This document shows, piece by piece, positions 30,547-40,025 of a DNA stretch of 53,916 nt. The notes under the pieces were generated by a model that was not told where the DNA came from, ran no database searches, and worked only from the letters and a program-made list of their open reading frames with translations. This DNA comes from Bacillus hominis (GTDB taxonomy: Bacteria; Bacillota; Bacilli; Bacillales; Bacillaceae_G). Each line of letters starts with the position of its first letter. Positions within the stretch are counted from its first letter, which is position 1. The DNA lies in contig NZ_BOQD01000034.1 in the NCBI RefSeq assembly GCF_018332515.1, positions 1 to 53,916 of the forward strand, written 5' to 3'. The position numbers and the translations under genes were made by a program.

Positions 30547-31401
30547 ATGGCAATTAATAATTTTATCCCAACAATTTGGAGTGCTCGTTTACTTCAAAAT
30601 TTACAAAAGACATTAGTATTTGGACAACCAGGAATTATTAACCGAGATTATGAAGGTGAGATTAAAGCTGCTGGAGATACAGTTAAAATCAATAACATCG
30701 GTAAAGTGACAGTTGGTAACTACACGAAGAATGGCAATATGAGTGATCCAGAAACATTAACGGATGCTACTCGTAATCTTGTTATCGATCAATCTAAATT
30801 TTTCAACTTCCAAATTGATGATGTTGATAAAATCCAGCAAAATCCTAAGTTAATGGATGAAGCAATGAAAGAAGCTGCTTATGCATTGCGAAATCAAGCA
30901 GATCAGTTTATTGCATCTCATTATGTAGAAGCGGCGCATGTGATTGGTAATGATGCGACACCTGTTGTTCCGACAAAAAACGATGCGTATGAATACCTTG
31001 TAGATCTATCAGTGAAATTAGATGAAGCAGATGTGCCAGAGCAAGGTCGATGGGTTGTTCTACCACCTTGGTATGAAGGTATGATGCTAAAGGATGACCG
31101 TTTTGTAAAAGCAGGGAACTTACCTTCTGATCAGCGTTTGTTAAATGGTGTAATCGGACAAGCTGCTGGTTTCCTTGTATTAAAATCTAACAATGCACCA
31201 AAAACAGGAACAGGCGCAACTGAAAATTCGAAAATTATTGCTGGTCATAATATTGCTTGGTCTTATGCGGAGCAAGCAACTCAAGTTGAAGGATACCGTC
31301 CAGAGAAACGATTTGCTGATGCGGTGAAAGGTCTCCATCTATACGGCGCGAAGGTAACACGTCCAGAAGCATTAGCAGTATTGAGTGCAAAACGCGCATA
31401 A
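30547..31401 (+). CDS. Major capsid protein
   Basis: 284 residues, AGGAGGCGG before ATG 30547. MAINNFIPTIWSARLLQNLQ, then AAGDTVKINNIGKVTVGNY and the closing ADAVKGLHLYGAKVTRPEAL are typical of P22-like/PBSX coat proteins with HK97 fold. It follows the scaffold gene directly, and an attenuating terminator follows it, consistent with a need for many copies. Confidence 0.9.
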   Translation: MAINNFIPTIWSARLLQNLQKTLVFGQPGIINRDYEGEIKAAGDTVKINNIGKVTVGNYTKNGNMSDPETLTDATRNLVIDQSKFFNFQIDDVDKIQQNPKLMDEAMKEAAYALRNQADQFIASHYVEAAHVIGNDATPVVPTKNDAYEYLVDLSVKLDEADVPEQGRWVVLPPWYEGMMLKDDRFVKAGNLPSDQRLLNGVIGQAAGFLVLKSNNAPKTGTGATENSKIIAGHNIAWSYAEQATQVEGYRPEKRFADAVKGLHLYGAKVTRPEALAVLSAKRA

Positions 31402-31410
31402 AAAACAACC

Positions 31411-31446
31411 ATAAGAGGGCTTATATAGCTCTCTTATTCTCTTTTA
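31411..31446 (+). terminator. Terminator after the coat gene
   Basis: ATAAGAG-G-GCT (31411-31421) pairs with AGC-T-CTCTTAT (31427-31437), followed by TCTCTTTT. Partial termination would raise coat over downstream products. Confidence 0.7.
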
Positions 31447-31457
31447 TAGGAGTTGAT

Positions 31458-31691
31458 ATGATGTGGATTAAAAATAACAAGACTGGTCATGTTTGGTATG
31501 TATCAGAAGAACACGGAAGTCGATTGTTGAGATATGAAGACTTCGTATCTATTGATGAGCCACAAAAACAACAAATCGACTTAAATGAGCTTACTGTTAC
31601 AGAATTGAAAGAATTAGCGAAAGAGAAAGGTCTCAAAGGGTATAGTAGCTTAAATCGTGAGGAGTTAATTGAACTTTTAAACGGTGAGTAA
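31458..31691 (+). CDS. Rho-N/SAP-like head protein
   Basis: 77 residues, TAGGAG before ATG 31458. The C-terminal half ELTVTELKELAKEKGLKGYS then NREELIELL is a Rho N-terminal-like helical motif often seen in a small gene after the coat gene of Gram-positive phages. Likely a minor head or neck protein. Confidence 0.7.
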   Translation: MMWIKNNKTGHVWYVSEEHGSRLLRYEDFVSIDEPQKQQIDLNELTVTELKELAKEKGLKGYSSLNREELIELLNGE

Positions 31692-31709
31692 TGAAAAGGG
31701 GGCGAGCTT

Positions 31710-31964
31710 GTGGCATTAACAGATGAACAATACAGAGCTGGAGCAATTGCTCATATAAACGGTTTTTGTTCGCCACAATTTACAGATGGATCTTTACCTC
31801 CTGATGTTGAAATTGCTGTAGATATGATTATGAAATCGATGAAAGAAAGCCAAAACGTTGCGAGCCAATCCTTAGGTGATATGAGTAAGAGCTTTTTCGA
31901 GGGTGCAACATATCGGTCTGCTCTGAACTTTTTAAAACCGTATCGGAAAGTAAGGTTCCGATAA
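31710..31964 (+). CDS. Head-tail connector
   Basis: 84 residues from GTG 31710 with AAAAGGGGG upstream. Helical: SLPPDVEIAVDMIMKSMKES and a final ALNFLKPYRKVRF. Length and place fit the gp6-like connector that binds the portal. The overlap with the next gene is a single base. Confidence 0.65.
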   Translation: MALTDEQYRAGAIAHINGFCSPQFTDGSLPPDVEIAVDMIMKSMKESQNVASQSLGDMSKSFFEGATYRSALNFLKPYRKVRFR

Positions 31965-32590
31965 TGGGTGTCACTATTCGCAGTACGAGTAATACCAATC
32001 GTATTAAGAGGGCATTAGAAAAGCTAGGGCGTAAGAAAATTACAGTAGGTATTCACGGCGAAGATAACTATCAATATCCGAATGATGCCGACTTAGTTAC
32101 TATTGCAGCGGTACATGAATTTGGTACCACTATATTACCGAAAAAGGGTGAATGGCTAACGATTCCGCTTATCCCTGAAGCAAAGAACAAACGTGCTTCT
32201 GACTTCCCGGGGCTAGTGGCACTTGGGATTCAAGATGGAAGTAATGGTGTTTTAGCGCTAGTCAATAATGGTGATATAAAGCCAGTGTTTGCTCTTATGA
32301 GGTCGGTAACGATTCCAGAACGTTCATTTATTCGTACAGGCTTTGACAGTAACGTTGATAAGATTGGCAATAAAATCGAATCGTTCTTAGATGACGTAAT
32401 TAACCTACGTCTTGATCCGGATGTGTTTGTAGATATGATTGGCATGGAGTTTGCTGGTATGATACAGCGCCATGCTAGGACTGTAAAAAGTCCACCTAAT
32501 GCTGCATCTACAAGAAATGTAAAAGGTTCTTCTAATCCTCTGCATGATACTGGTCGCATGATTGGGGCTATCCGACACGAGGTGGAGTAA
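31964..32590 (+). CDS. Tail completion / morphogenesis protein
   Basis: 208 residues from ATG 31964. IAAVHEFGTT, IPERSFIRTGFD and HDTGRMIGAIRHEVE are the signatures of Mu gpG/HK97 gp10-type neck or tail completion proteins. Acts at the head-tail joint. Confidence 0.78.
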   Translation: MGVTIRSTSNTNRIKRALEKLGRKKITVGIHGEDNYQYPNDADLVTIAAVHEFGTTILPKKGEWLTIPLIPEAKNKRASDFPGLVALGIQDGSNGVLALVNNGDIKPVFALMRSVTIPERSFIRTGFDSNVDKIGNKIESFLDDVINLRLDPDVFVDMIGMEFAGMIQRHARTVKSPPNAASTRNVKGSSNPLHDTGRMIGAIRHEVE

Positions 32591-32943
32591 TGAGTGGAAA
32601 AGCATTTCAATTTGCTGATTTCGTTGAAGAATTCCAAGTATCGTTTATTGTCCATGTAGAAGCGACTGAGGGACATTATGACGATGAAGGAAAGTGGATA
32701 CCAGGTGCAAAGGTGCAACCACAACACATGATAGGTATTATTCTTCCTCTTACAACGGATGAGTTACAAAAGGAAGCGAATGGTACCTATACGAGAAAAG
32801 ACCGCAAGATTTATACGTTAGAACCGTTAAAAATAGGTCAGAAAATCGAATACAAAAAGCAAATGTATACGATAGATACAAATAAAGATTATGAAGATTA
32901 TGCAGATGTATATATGTACTATGCAAAGGGGGTAGACGGATGA
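32590..32943 (+). CDS. Head-closure-like protein
   Basis: 117 residues, start overlapping the previous stop (TAATG). Beta-rich with QHMIGIILPLTTDELQKEAN. Order (between connector and terminator) and size suggest a head closure or adaptor (PBSX XkdH position). Family not certain. Confidence 0.6.
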   Translation: MSGKAFQFADFVEEFQVSFIVHVEATEGHYDDEGKWIPGAKVQPQHMIGIILPLTTDELQKEANGTYTRKDRKIYTLEPLKIGQKIEYKKQMYTIDTNKDYEDYADVYMYYAKGVDG

Positions 32944-33440
32944 ATGCAAAAGAATTAAGAGCCATCCTTATCCCTGCTATAAAAAAACATTGTGCTGCTC
33001 CTATCATTATGGCTGATCAAATGGGTGAAAGACCAAAAGTAGCACATGCAACATATAAATTTACAACTGCACATGGAAAAGCAGTAGGACAAGCGGAAGA
33101 AACTGGTGTTGTTATCAATGGCGAATATAAGTTACAGAGATTAAGTGATTACAAAGTTACTATCTCATTTACTTCTTATGCTATGGATGATGATGATTCT
33201 GTTGTATTAGCGCAGAAGATATATGACTGGTTCTCTTTTGCTGGATTAGATGTACTGCAAAGTATCGGTGTAGCAGTTGCAGATCAGACCGATATTATCA
33301 ATCGTGATGCATTCGTAATTGAGGATTATGAGCGCAGAAACGGTTTTGATGTCATTTTAAGAGTACCTCATCAGCAACTAAAAGACATTGAGTGGATTGA
33401 TAGTGCTGTGATAACAGAAGGAGGAATTTCTCATGGGTAA
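32940..33440 (+). CDS. Tail terminator / neck protein
   Basis: 166 residues, ATG 32940 overlapping the previous stop. The layout KVTISFTSYAMDDDDSVVLA, YDWFSFAG and IEDYERRNGFDVILRV is as in LIC_12616/XkdJ-type neck terminator proteins of myophages. It caps the tail tube before head joining. Overlaps the sheath gene by 8 bases. Confidence 0.75.
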   Translation: MNAKELRAILIPAIKKHCAAPIIMADQMGERPKVAHATYKFTTAHGKAVGQAEETGVVINGEYKLQRLSDYKVTISFTSYAMDDDDSVVLAQKIYDWFSFAGLDVLQSIGVAVADQTDIINRDAFVIEDYERRNGFDVILRVPHQQLKDIEWIDSAVITEGGISHG

Positions 33441-34437
33441 TCGTTACGTTAGTGTAACTATCACGAGACAAACAAAAGCTGTGAGCCAAAAAGGATTTGG
33501 TTTACCGCTTATTTTATCTACAGACAAGAAGCTGGATTACAAAGAATATACGGATATTGATGGAATTGGCACTGATTATGGTACTAATTCTGAAACTTAT
33601 AAAATGGCATCGGCTATTTTGGGACAAGCGCCACGTCCGGAAAAGCTAGCTGTGCTAGGTGTTACTTATACGGAAACAGGGAAGCCGACTGATTTAAGTG
33701 CAGCTCTAAATGAATTAGTTAAGAAATATAACGATTTCTTTTATCTACATTGTACGAATCAATCCGATCCAGTTGTTACGGAGCTTTCTAAATGGATTAA
33801 TACACAAGAAAAGTTCTATTTTGCATCGACAGTAAACAAAGTACTGGCGAAAACATTAAACTCGCAAAATACTGTCATTCTTGTGCATCCTGCTCCAGAA
33901 AAATATCCAGCAGCAGCTTGGGTTGGTGTATGTGCGCCACAACAAGTAGGTTCGTACACATGGACATTTAAAACATTAAATGGAATTGCTCCTGCTGATT
34001 ATGATGTAACAGCAATTGGAGAGATCGAAACGAACAATGCATCAACTTATATCACTGAGGGTGGCGTGAACATTACTTCAAAGGGTGTTACTACGTCTGG
34101 TGAATACATCGATATTCTGCAAGGTCAATATTTCTTAAAAGCTCGAATGACAGAAAACGTATTCGGGTTATTAGTGCGTACTCCAAAAATCCCTTATACG
34201 GACGCTGGTATTGCACTTGTTATTGCAGAGGTTGAGAAAACACTAAAAACAGGTGTGAATCAGGGAATTATCGCGACGGATAATGATGGGAATCCACTTT
34301 ACAGTATTACTGCTCCTACTCGTGCAGAAGTAAGCACAAACGATAAAGCGCAGAGAATCCTTCCGGATGTGAAATGGGAAGCAACAATTGCTGGTGCAAT
34401 TGAGAACGTAAAAATCAATGGTGTATTAAAACTTTAA
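33433..34437 (+). CDS. Contractile tail sheath (DUF3383-like)
   Basis: 334 residues, AAGGAGGAA before ATG 33433. MGNRYVSVTITRQTKAVSQK, then GTNSETYKMASAILGQAPRP and the end RILPDVKWEATIAGAIENVK match the DUF3383 sheath-like family. With the tube gene next, it shows the particle is a myovirus. Sheath subunits store the energy for contraction. Confidence 0.88.
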   Translation: MGNRYVSVTITRQTKAVSQKGFGLPLILSTDKKLDYKEYTDIDGIGTDYGTNSETYKMASAILGQAPRPEKLAVLGVTYTETGKPTDLSAALNELVKKYNDFFYLHCTNQSDPVVTELSKWINTQEKFYFASTVNKVLAKTLNSQNTVILVHPAPEKYPAAAWVGVCAPQQVGSYTWTFKTLNGIAPADYDVTAIGEIETNNASTYITEGGVNITSKGVTTSGEYIDILQGQYFLKARMTENVFGLLVRTPKIPYTDAGIALVIAEVEKTLKTGVNQGIIATDNDGNPLYSITAPTRAEVSTNDKAQRILPDVKWEATIAGAIENVKINGVLKL

Positions 34438-34461
34438 TCATTTTAAGGAGGTTCATACAAT

Positions 34462-34857
34462 ATGGTAGATTCTTATGATCCAAAGAAAGTAAGTGTCATC
34501 GTTGACGGTCAGTTTATGGTGGGTTTTATGGATGGTACTTTTGTAAACTGTGAAAAAAATGAAGATAACGTGATTCCTCATGTTGGGGCACATGGTGATG
34601 TGACATTTGCTGAAAGTGCTGATAATACAGCAACAATCACAATCACGCTAAAACACACATCTTCTTCATTGGCGCACTTACGTAAATTATCAAAAGAGAA
34701 ACGTAACTTCCCAGTCCAAGTTATCGATGTAAACGATAGTAAATTTAAAGCTGGTGGTAATGAGTGCCGTATCCTCAAAACACCGACTCAAGAATTTGGA
34801 GCAGAAGTAAGTGGTGTTGAAGTAGCGGTTTATGTAGCTGATTATTCAGCAGTTTAA
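34462..34857 (+). CDS. Tail tube protein
   Basis: 131 residues, AAGGAGG before ATG 34462. SYDPKKVSVIVDGQFMVGFM and ITITLKHTSSSLAHLRKLSK then GNECRILKTP fit the DUF3277-type inner tube of DUF3383-sheath phages. Directly behind the sheath gene as usual. Confidence 0.87.
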   Translation: MVDSYDPKKVSVIVDGQFMVGFMDGTFVNCEKNEDNVIPHVGAHGDVTFAESADNTATITITLKHTSSSLAHLRKLSKEKRNFPVQVIDVNDSKFKAGGNECRILKTPTQEFGAEVSGVEVAVYVADYSAV

Positions 34858-34889
34858 TAGATAAATAAAAATAGAGAGGGGCCAATAAC

Positions 34890-35144
34890 ATGGCAGCAAA
34901 ACAAAAGAAACACACTAGTAAAGTTGAGAAGAAAGAATATGTATTCCAAAAGGTAGCACCGTCTACCTGGTTAGATATTATGGATGAAGTTGATGAAAAT
35001 AAAGGGAGTAAACGTAGATCTCTTTATGCAGCGGTATTAGAGAATATTGTTGTACAACCTAAAGTGACACTGGATGACTTTGATGATTCAGCTGAATTAG
35101 ACGACGTGGTACTATCAGCTATGCGATTTCAACAAGGAAAATAA
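34890..35144 (+). CDS. Tail assembly chaperone, short form (gpG-like)
   Basis: 84 residues, AGAGAGGGGCC before ATG 34890. Small Lys-rich start, acidic end DDSAELDDVVLSAMRFQQGK. It lies between tube and tape measure, the standard place of the two-form tail chaperone. The TAA at 35142 is in the overlap with the frameshift extension. Confidence 0.8.
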   Translation: MAAKQKKHTSKVEKKEYVFQKVAPSTWLDIMDEVDENKGSKRRSLYAAVLENIVVQPKVTLDDFDDSAELDDVVLSAMRFQQGK

Positions 35145-35358
35145 GGAATTACGAGCGCTTGGACGCATTGAAAGTGTTGATAAGCGCTTTATTCAAAGAG
35201 CAGCAAAATTTTGGTGGGCGCATGTAATTGCTGCCCACTATAACATTAGTCCTCAGGAAGTAAAAACATGGGATGCAGAGGATGTTATGGAATCTTTAGC
35301 TGCGATTGGCATAACGGAAAAGAATATGAAAAATAAAATGCCAAAAACCCCAAAATAA
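35143..35358 (+). CDS. Tail chaperone frameshift extension (gpT-like)
   Basis: This frame (ELRALGRIESVDKRFIQRAA..., WDAEDVMESLAAIGI) has no ATG, GTG or TTG between its upstream stop and codon 55, so it can only be made by reading on from the short form. At GGA-AAA-TAA (35136-35144) a +1 step, or a -2 step, leads into it; the -1 frame does not. The fusion would be about 155 residues, the usual long chaperone that bridges tape measure and tube. Confidence 0.75.
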   Translation, partial: KELRALGRIESVDKRFIQRAAKFWWAHVIAAHYNISPQEVKTWDAEDVMESLAAIGITEKNMKNKMPKTPK

Positions 35359-35371
35359 AGGGGGCGAATAG

Positions 35372-38300
35372 ATGCCTGATTTACGGAATTTAACGGTTGG
35401 TATTGATTTTGATACTGTAAACACTTCTGTATTAGATCAAATTGAGCGAGATGTAGAAGATATAGAAGATGCCCTTCAGGAAATGGGTGGAGAAATCGAT
35501 GAAGTAATGGCGGAATTCTCCTTGATGGCAACTACTGGTAGTGAAGCTTTCGATGAAATATCTTCAGAAGCGCACAGTGCAGCAAGTGCAATTGATGAAA
35601 TAGGTGATGAAGCGCAAGGAGCTGCTTCTGGTTTAGCAGCAATGGCAGCAGTAGGAGATGGAATGCTTGATGGAGTTGAGAGTCAGGCAGACCAGGCCGC
35701 ACAGGCATTAGATGAAGTCGGTGATCAAGCGGGGGAAGCTTCAACAGAGATGGTCGGAATGGGCGCGACGGGTAGTGTTGCGATGGAAGAATTAGAGAGA
35801 GCGGCCCGAGCTGCAGCAAGAGAAGTGGATAATGTTGGTGATGAAGCCCAAACGTCAGCTTTAAAAATAGGACTCATCGTAACTGCAATTGGAGCATTAA
35901 CCGCAGTTGGTACGGCTGCGGCTGCTCCACTTGTAGCAGGAATAATGGGATTAGCTGCATCATTTGCAGCAGCAGGAATTGGAGCTGCTGCATATGGAGC
36001 AGTTGCGGTTAGTGTTTTAGGTCAAGTATTCGAGTCAGCGACGCAAGTTGATCAAATACAAGAAAAGATTGATAACGCCGATAGTGCAAAAGAGCGAATT
36101 GCAGCGCAAAAAGAATTAGCTGCACTGTATGACGGGATGAGTGAGTCACAAAAGGGCGCATTACAACAATTACAGGAATTTAAGTCATTTTGGGGCGACT
36201 TTACAAAGCAATTTGAAAATCCTATTTTCGATGCTTTTAACCAGGGCTTAAAGTTAGCGCAGTCCATGTTAACAGGTTTAGCGCCAACAATCGCAAATGT
36301 GAGCGCGGTTGTAACGCAACTACTGGAAGAAATGAATGGTTTTGTTTCCGGTGGTGGTCTGAATAGCTTTTTCGAATGGTTAAGCACAACAGCATCAAGC
36401 AGTCTTTATAACTGGGCGCACATCGCGGGTAATGTATTCCAAGGATTCTTTGGAATGCTACAGGCGTTTACACCACTAGGTAAAGAAATGGAGAATGGAT
36501 TAGTTGGGATTACTGAAAAATTCGCGCAGTGGGGTCAATCGTTAAGTAGTAATGATTCGTTTAAAAGTTTTATAGAATATGTGAAAACGAACGGTCCTGT
36601 ATTGTGGGATGTATTAGGGAATGTTGCAAGTGTCATAGGTGATATAATCACAGCAGCAGCGCCACTAGGTACAATTGTATTACAGGCTTTCAGTGATCTT
36701 ACAGGGAAATTAAGCGAGATTACACCGGGACTTACTGACATCGTTACAGCTATGATTGATGCAGGAACATCTATTAAAGATAACTGGGAACCAATTTCAG
36801 CTATTTTAATAGGGGCAGCAGCAGCCGTCGGAGCGTTCAAAATCATGACAATGGGCCTTACTATTATTCAAGGTATTAACGCCTTAATGATAGCGTGGAG
36901 AGCCGGCACAGTAGCGCAGACGTTGGCAATGTGGGGATTAAATGGTGCCTTACTAGCAAACCCGTTAACATGGATAGCTATTGCTATTGGTGCAGTTATT
37001 GCGATAGGTATTCTTTTATACCAAAACTGGGACACTATTAAAGCAAAAGCTACTGAATTGTGGGGAACTATTACAGAAGCGTGGGGATCGTTGGTTGACT
37101 GGACAAAGCAAACGTGGAATGACATGGGTGCAGCGATTTCAGAGGCGTGGGACGCAGCGGTTGAATGGGTAATGACAGGCGTACAATCGATGGTTGAGGG
37201 CGTTACGCAATGGTGGAATCAATTAGTTACGGATGCGACAATGATCTGGACTATTTTAACTACCATTGTCCAAGCTTTATGGTCGAATTTTGTTTCATGG
37301 GTAGTCCAAACGGCGATGGATATTTGGACAGGTCTTGTGAATATTTGGAATATGTTAGTTACGACAGCGGTCGAATTTTGGAATCTGTACGTTACAACGA
37401 TAACGACAATTTTCACAACACTGGTGTCTATTGCAGTTTCGATAGCTACATCTATTTGGACGGGCATAACTACCGTGTTCACGTTTTTATGGACAACAGC
37501 AGTCACAATTTGGACGGCGATAGTTACGGCCATCACTACGATTTTTTCCGCAATTTGGAATATTGTAGTCACGATTGCGATGAATATTTGGATGGCTATT
37601 TCGACAGCTTTTAACAATATTCTCACAACAGCTATCACGATTTGGACAGCAGTGTCCACGGCTATACAGACATTTTTTACAATGGCGTGGAATTTTGTCG
37701 TTCAAATAGCTACTCAAATTTGGAATACGATAGTTACTTACTTTAATCAAGTTCTATCCACAGCACAGCAAATTTGGAATGCCGTCACTTCAGCTATACA
37801 ATCAGCCTTCCGATCAGCGGTTGACATTGTTGTACGAATAGCGACATCTATTTACGACACGATTTTAAATCAATTTAACCAGGTCAAATCAACCACGGAA
37901 AATATTTGGAATTCTGTAAAAACCGCTATCGGTGACGCGATGAATTCAGCCAAAACAGCCGTATCGGATTTCTTTAGTCCGTTATTCAACTTCATAGACC
38001 GAGCAAAGGGCGCATGGGATGGCTTTGTTGGTAAAATAACGAACTTTAAGATGCCAAAAATTGATTTCCCTTCGCTGCCTTCTTGGATGGGTGGCGGTGG
38101 AGCAGACGGAAGTCATGCTACAGGTCTTGCGCAAGTGCCGTTTGATGGATACAAAGCGATACTTCATAAAGATGAAGCGGTATTAACTGCACGTCAATCT
38201 AATGCATTACGAGATGCAGGGATTTTAGGAACAACTGGATCAAGGCCTACACTGAATCTTGAAAAAGAGGGACCATCACAAGGAAGTGGTGGCGGTGGTG

Positions 38301-38449
38301 GTGGAAGTTCATCCGGTACATTTGCACCGCAAGTCACAATTCATATTAACGGTGGCGCAGATAATGCAGATACAATTGCACAAAAAGCAGCGGCAGCAGC
38401 GAGAAAAGAAATAGAGAAGTTTTGGAGTGAGATGAATCTAGCAACATAG
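35372..38449 (+). CDS. Tape measure protein
   Basis: 1025 residues, AAGGGGGCG before ATG 35372. N-terminal coiled coil with D/E-rich repeats (about 1-165), a first hydrophobic Ala/Gly block (about 165-215), a second (about 475-555), then from about 600 to 850 tandem units with Trp (IWTGITTVFTFLWTTAVTIW). The end HATGLAQVPFDGYKAILHKD then EAVLTARQSNALRDAGI is the common C-terminus. It sets the tail length and probably helps DNA cross the membrane. Confidence 0.93.
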   Translation: MPDLRNLTVGIDFDTVNTSVLDQIERDVEDIEDALQEMGGEIDEVMAEFSLMATTGSEAFDEISSEAHSAASAIDEIGDEAQGAASGLAAMAAVGDGMLDGVESQADQAAQALDEVGDQAGEASTEMVGMGATGSVAMEELERAARAAAREVDNVGDEAQTSALKIGLIVTAIGALTAVGTAAAAPLVAGIMGLAASFAAAGIGAAAYGAVAVSVLGQVFESATQVDQIQEKIDNADSAKERIAAQKELAALYDGMSESQKGALQQLQEFKSFWGDFTKQFENPIFDAFNQGLKLAQSMLTGLAPTIANVSAVVTQLLEEMNGFVSGGGLNSFFEWLSTTASSSLYNWAHIAGNVFQGFFGMLQAFTPLGKEMENGLVGITEKFAQWGQSLSSNDSFKSFIEYVKTNGPVLWDVLGNVASVIGDIITAAAPLGTIVLQAFSDLTGKLSEITPGLTDIVTAMIDAGTSIKDNWEPISAILIGAAAAVGAFKIMTMGLTIIQGINALMIAWRAGTVAQTLAMWGLNGALLANPLTWIAIAIGAVIAIGILLYQNWDTIKAKATELWGTITEAWGSLVDWTKQTWNDMGAAISEAWDAAVEWVMTGVQSMVEGVTQWWNQLVTDATMIWTILTTIVQALWSNFVSWVVQTAMDIWTGLVNIWNMLVTTAVEFWNLYVTTITTIFTTLVSIAVSIATSIWTGITTVFTFLWTTAVTIWTAIVTAITTIFSAIWNIVVTIAMNIWMAISTAFNNILTTAITIWTAVSTAIQTFFTMAWNFVVQIATQIWNTIVTYFNQVLSTAQQIWNAVTSAIQSAFRSAVDIVVRIATSIYDTILNQFNQVKSTTENIWNSVKTAIGDAMNSAKTAVSDFFSPLFNFIDRAKGAWDGFVGKITNFKMPKIDFPSLPSWMGGGGADGSHATGLAQVPFDGYKAILHKDEAVLTARQSNALRDAGILGTTGSRPTLNLEKEGPSQGSGGGGGGSSSGTFAPQVTIHINGGADNADTIAQKAAAAARKEIEKFWSEMNLAT

Positions 38450-38464
38450 TAGGTAGGTGGTTTT

Positions 38465-38884
38465 ATGCCCAAAGCAAAGCTAGGTGACATTATTTTGGAT
38501 ACCGTTTATGACGAGAATCCAAAGTATGGTGTAAAAGTAACGGAGCATCCGATTGAAGACGGGGAATCTATTGCAGATCATGTAGAAAGAGAAACCGATA
38601 AGATGGACATCAGTGGTATTTTAACTGGTCCAGATGCTTCTGCACGTCTTATGAAGTTAATCCGATATCAAAAACAAGGGAAGCTCCTTAATTATATATA
38701 TCGTAATGCCTGGTATAACGTAGTAATAGAAAGTTTTAATACGTCTCATGGCGTTGAAGTAAAAGGCGGTTTAAAATTCAGCATGACCTTAGTGTCGGTG
38801 CGAATTGCTAAACCGTCTGTTTTAGCTGAAGCAATGCAAACAAAAACAGTATCTTCAGCAGGAAGAAAACAACCTACAGGGTAG
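38465..38884 (+). CDS. Baseplate Dit-like / DUF6046-type protein
   Basis: 139 residues from ATG 38465, TAGGTGG upstream. Beta-rich with the pattern ILDTVYDENPKYGVKVTEHP and SIADHVERETDKMDISGILT, as in proteins joining tube to hub behind the tape measure. Pattern-based call. Confidence 0.72.
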   Translation: MPKAKLGDIILDTVYDENPKYGVKVTEHPIEDGESIADHVERETDKMDISGILTGPDASARLMKLIRYQKQGKLLNYIYRNAWYNVVIESFNTSHGVEVKGGLKFSMTLVSVRIAKPSVLAEAMQTKTVSSAGRKQPTG

Positions 38885-38892
38885 GTGATATA

Positions 38893-39201
38893 GTGCATAT
38901 TGAAATTGTAAAAGAAGAGATTCCATATCGTTTTGAGATGGAGTTAGTAAAAGAATTGTTTACATTCGAGGTTCATTACAATAAACGATTTGATTTCTTT
39001 ACAATCGGAATTGAAAAAGATGGCCAAGTTATTGTAGCAGGAGAAAAAGTTGTTTTGGATTTACCTTTGTTTTATGCATTGAATGATAAGCGACTTCCGA
39101 AAGTAACAATCACTCCTAAAGATAATAGCGGTAGTGAAACACGAGTCACCTTTGAAAACTTAGGTAAGACGGTGCTATTGGAGTTAGGAGGATTAGTATG
39201 A
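38893..39201 (+). CDS. Baseplate plug-like protein
   Basis: 102 residues from GTG 38893 (TAGGTGAT upstream). Beta sandwich pattern (FTFEVHYNKRFDFFTIGIEK, VVLDLPLFYALND) like the plug proteins encoded before the hub in contractile phages. Overlaps the hub gene by 4 bases. Confidence 0.68.
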   Translation: MHIEIVKEEIPYRFEMELVKELFTFEVHYNKRFDFFTIGIEKDGQVIVAGEKVVLDLPLFYALNDKRLPKVTITPKDNSGSETRVTFENLGKTVLLELGGLV

Positions 39202-40025
39202 GTATGTTATGGGGGCGCAAATATGAAGCGATTATTGGTAATACCGTCTTTAAAAATGAAGACTTTACTATAAATTTTGATGTGCCATTTGATGATGGAT
39301 CTGATCCGAATATATCTGAAATTGAAATATATAATTTAAAAGACTCAACAATTAATAGCATACAAGATAGGCAACCCGTCATTATAAATGCGGGGTACCA
39401 ATCGGATGTAGGGGCTGTTTTAGTTGGATTTGTAAGGAATCCGCGTACAGAATGGAGTGGCGTGGATAAGATTACAAAGGTAAATGTAATTGATGTAAAT
39501 GATAAATGGATGGAGCAATGGGTGGATAAAGCCTATGCAGAAAACATAACAGGAAAACAAGTATTAGGTGACCTAATCGGCATGAGTGGTTTGCAGGTTG
39601 GGTCATTTGTTTTGCCCACAAACGTTGTATACAAGAGCGCTAAGACCGTTAAAACAATGCTAGGTCAGGCGATTGTTGAAGTAGCAAGGGATTGCGGAGC
39701 AAAGGTACATGTGAATCGTGGGAGCATCTTTATTCGAGATAAATTTGATGGAGATAGGATTGGATTTATCTTGGACAAAGAACACGGATTAATTGGTACA
39801 CCTTCACCAGTGGAAAGTAATTATGAAGTCGGTATTGATGATAACAAAAAGAAGATTGTAATGAAGGGGTTTAAGGTAGTATCACTACTCCACCACCGAA
39901 TTACAACGGATAGCATCCTACAAATTAAATCAAAAACGGCTAATGGTATTTTTCGAGTGGAAAAAGGTAGACATAAAGCGAATGGAAACACGTACTTCAC
40001 TGAAATGGAAGTGTATCCAGTATGA
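39198..40025 (+). CDS. Baseplate hub protein
   Basis: 275 residues, TAGGAGG before ATG 39198. MLWGRKYEAIIGNTVFKNED, EIEIYNLKDSTINSIQ and RTEWSGVDKITKVNVID match the hub (gp27/XkdQ-like) proteins of this phage type. It forms the centre of the baseplate on which the spike sits. Confidence 0.78.
   Translation: MSMLWGRKYEAIIGNTVFKNEDFTINFDVPFDDGSDPNISEIEIYNLKDSTINSIQDRQPVIINAGYQSDVGAVLVGFVRNPRTEWSGVDKITKVNVIDVNDKWMEQWVDKAYAENITGKQVLGDLIGMSGLQVGSFVLPTNVVYKSAKTVKTMLGQAIVEVARDCGAKVHVNRGSIFIRDKFDGDRIGFILDKEHGLIGTPSPVESNYEVGIDDNKKKIVMKGFKVVSLLHHRITTDSILQIKSKTANGIFRVEKGRHKANGNTYFTEMEVYPV

Noticed and set aside
37210-37659. Plus and minus overlapping frames inside the tape measure gene
   Set aside because: Both arise from the Trp/Thr-rich repeats of the tape measure; no start signals.
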